From assembly GCA_016282595.1 (NCBI GenBank), contig JAEEKV010000050.1:1-36023 (forward strand): DNA of 36,023 nucleotides, read 5' to 3'. This document shows, piece by piece, positions 34,768 to 36,023 of the stretch. How positions within the stretch are numbered: position 1 is the first letter of the stretch; each line of letters starts with the position of its first letter. Below the pieces are notes generated by a model. That model had not been told where the DNA came from and ran no database searches. It worked only from the letters and a program-made list of their open reading frames with translations. This DNA comes from Lachnospiraceae bacterium (GTDB taxonomy: Bacteria > Bacillota > Clostridia > Lachnospirales > Lachnospiraceae). The position numbers and the translations under genes were made by a program.

Positions 34768-36023
34768 ATGAAAATGGAACAGATTGGTTGGTTTTTCCAG
34801 AATCTGTCTGCAAGGCTTCGAAAAGATAAGCGGTTTGCAGGACGGTTTTGGATGGGCTGTCTGGCAGTTGTTCTTGTTGTTGTGGTGATCATCGTTTTAG
34901 CATCCTGCGGAAAGGATGAGGAAGACGCTGATAAGCCGGGCAACACAGGTGACGGAACCCAGACGGCAGAGGAAGTGGATTATACACCCCCTTCACAGGA
35001 GGAACTTCCCCTGGAAGAGGATGCACATCCGGATGTCAATGAACTTGTGACTCAGTATCTGACAGCAGTTGCTGCAGGCGATACCGCTACGGTATCCAAC
35101 CTTAAGCAGCCCATTGCAAAAGAGGAGCTCATCAAGGTTCAGATCGAAGCACCGGATCTGGAAGGGTTCAACAACATCAAGGTTTATACCAAGAACGGTC
35201 CCCTTCCCAATACCTACGTAGCCATCATTTATTATGAGATTAAGTTCAAGAACATTGATCGTATGGCTCCGGGTATGACTACCTATTACATTATGCCCAA
35301 GGCGGACGGCAGCCTTTGCATCAACGGCGGAGATATCGATCCGAGAGTTGAGGATTACCTGAAGGCAGTTGTAGCCCATGATGATGTAAAAGAGCTTCTG
35401 GAGACGGTTAACACCAGATACTCCGAGGCGATTGAAGAGAGCAATGCACTCAAGAGCTTCATGGAAGTATATTCTTCCAATGTAGAGCAGAAAGTCAGCG
35501 AGCAGATGGCAGCCGAGCAGGCAGCTGAGTCCGGCGGCGAAGGAGTAGATGCCGCAGCAGCAGCTCCTACAGAGCAGATCTGTACTGCTATTGAGACCGT
35601 CAATGTCAGAAGCTCTGACAGTGAGAACGGCGAAAAGATCGGCAAGCTGCAGCAGGGTGAGAAGGTAACCCGCTACGAAGAGCTGGAGAACGGCTGGAGC
35701 CGCGTCAGCTACAACGGCAGCGAAGCCTTTGTAAAGAGTGAGTTCCTGAAAGTAGATGAGGCTCCCGCAGCAGATGATGGCGGCGAGGCTTCCGCAGACA
35801 ACGGCGAAGGTGGCGAGACTGCTACCCAGACTGAGGCAGCACCTGCAACCACAGCTGCAGACCTCGAAGGAAAGAGCACCGTTACGGCAAAAGAGTCCGT
35901 TAACGTTCGTAAGTCCGCATCCCAGGATTCCGAGAAGATCGGCGTTGCTTACCAGGGCGAGCACTTCAAGCTCCTCCAGGCACAGGGCGACGGCTGGTGC
36001 AAGATCGAATTCAATGGACAGAC
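34768..36023 (+). CDS. SH3b-domain protein, likely membrane-anchored or lipoprotein (truncated by window end)
   Basis: Open frame to window end, absent from the ORF track for lack of a stop. CLAVVLVVVVIIVLASCGKDEED (TM/lipobox-like); two SH3b-like repeats: TAIETVNVRSSDSENGEKIGKLQQGEKVTRYEELENGWSRVSYNGSEAFVKSEFL and TAKESVNVRKSASQDSEKIGVAYQGEHFKLLQAQGDGWCKIEFNGQ. Confidence 0.85.
   Translation, partial: MKMEQIGWFFQNLSARLRKDKRFAGRFWMGCLAVVLVVVVIIVLASCGKDEEDADKPGNTGDGTQTAEEVDYTPPSQEELPLEEDAHPDVNELVTQYLTAVAAGDTATVSNLKQPIAKEELIKVQIEAPDLEGFNNIKVYTKNGPLPNTYVAIIYYEIKFKNIDRMAPGMTTYYIMPKADGSLCINGGDIDPRVEDYLKAVVAHDDVKELLETVNTRYSEAIEESNALKSFMEVYSSNVEQKVSEQMAAEQAAESGGEGVDAAAAAPTEQICTAIETVNVRSSDSENGEKIGKLQQGEKVTRYEELENGWSRVSYNGSEAFVKSEFLKVDEAPAADDGGEASADNGEGGETATQTEAAPATTAADLEGKSTVTAKESVNVRKSASQDSEKIGVAYQGEHFKLLQAQGDGWCKIEFNGQ

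Noticed and set aside
34993-35964. 323-aa antisense ORF
   Set aside because: Opposite the open SH3b-domain CDS that runs off the window; sense frame has signal/TM and two SH3b-like repeats.

Overview
The window reads as about 36 kb of a Clostridia/Lachnospiraceae-type chromosome. Taxonomy is inferred from gene order and protein style only. Nearly all genes are on the + strand. Contents in order: the end of an upstream CDS; a large secreted repeat protein; a MATE transporter; a roughly 320-bp imperfect-palindromic intergenic element; an Ldh-family dehydrogenase; a 1531-aa hybrid sensor kinase; yicC, a structured intergenic element, gmk, rpoZ, rimO, pgsA, cinA; a tandem-repeat membrane protein; the ylxM-ffh-rpsP-khpA-rimM-trmD operon with an ABC pair inserted before rplS; two signal peptidase I paralogs flanking rbgA; rnhB; an orphan FliK-like/FlhB-C-like pair; yraN; trxA-trxB; a conserved hypothetical; tRNA-Arg(CCG); and a truncated SH3-domain protein. 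The items most worth a second look are: (1) the ~320-bp element with 19-bp terminal inverted repeats at 5905-6223, which also supplies the MATE stop codon; (2) a ~188-nt multi-branched structured element between yicC and gmk; (3) a 13-bp iteron-like array feeding into a terminator whose 3' arm is the -35 box of the ylxM/ffh promoter; (4) a signal peptidase I paralog with Ser->Ala at the nucleophile position; (5) a hybrid kinase with an internal second sensor plus DHp-like module whose phospho-acceptor His is Glu; (6) 23-aa repeats identical in protein but diverged only at synonymous sites; (7) a NatA/NatB-CPBP transporter inserted in the trmD-rplS operon. No CRISPR array, rRNA or intact IS element was seen.
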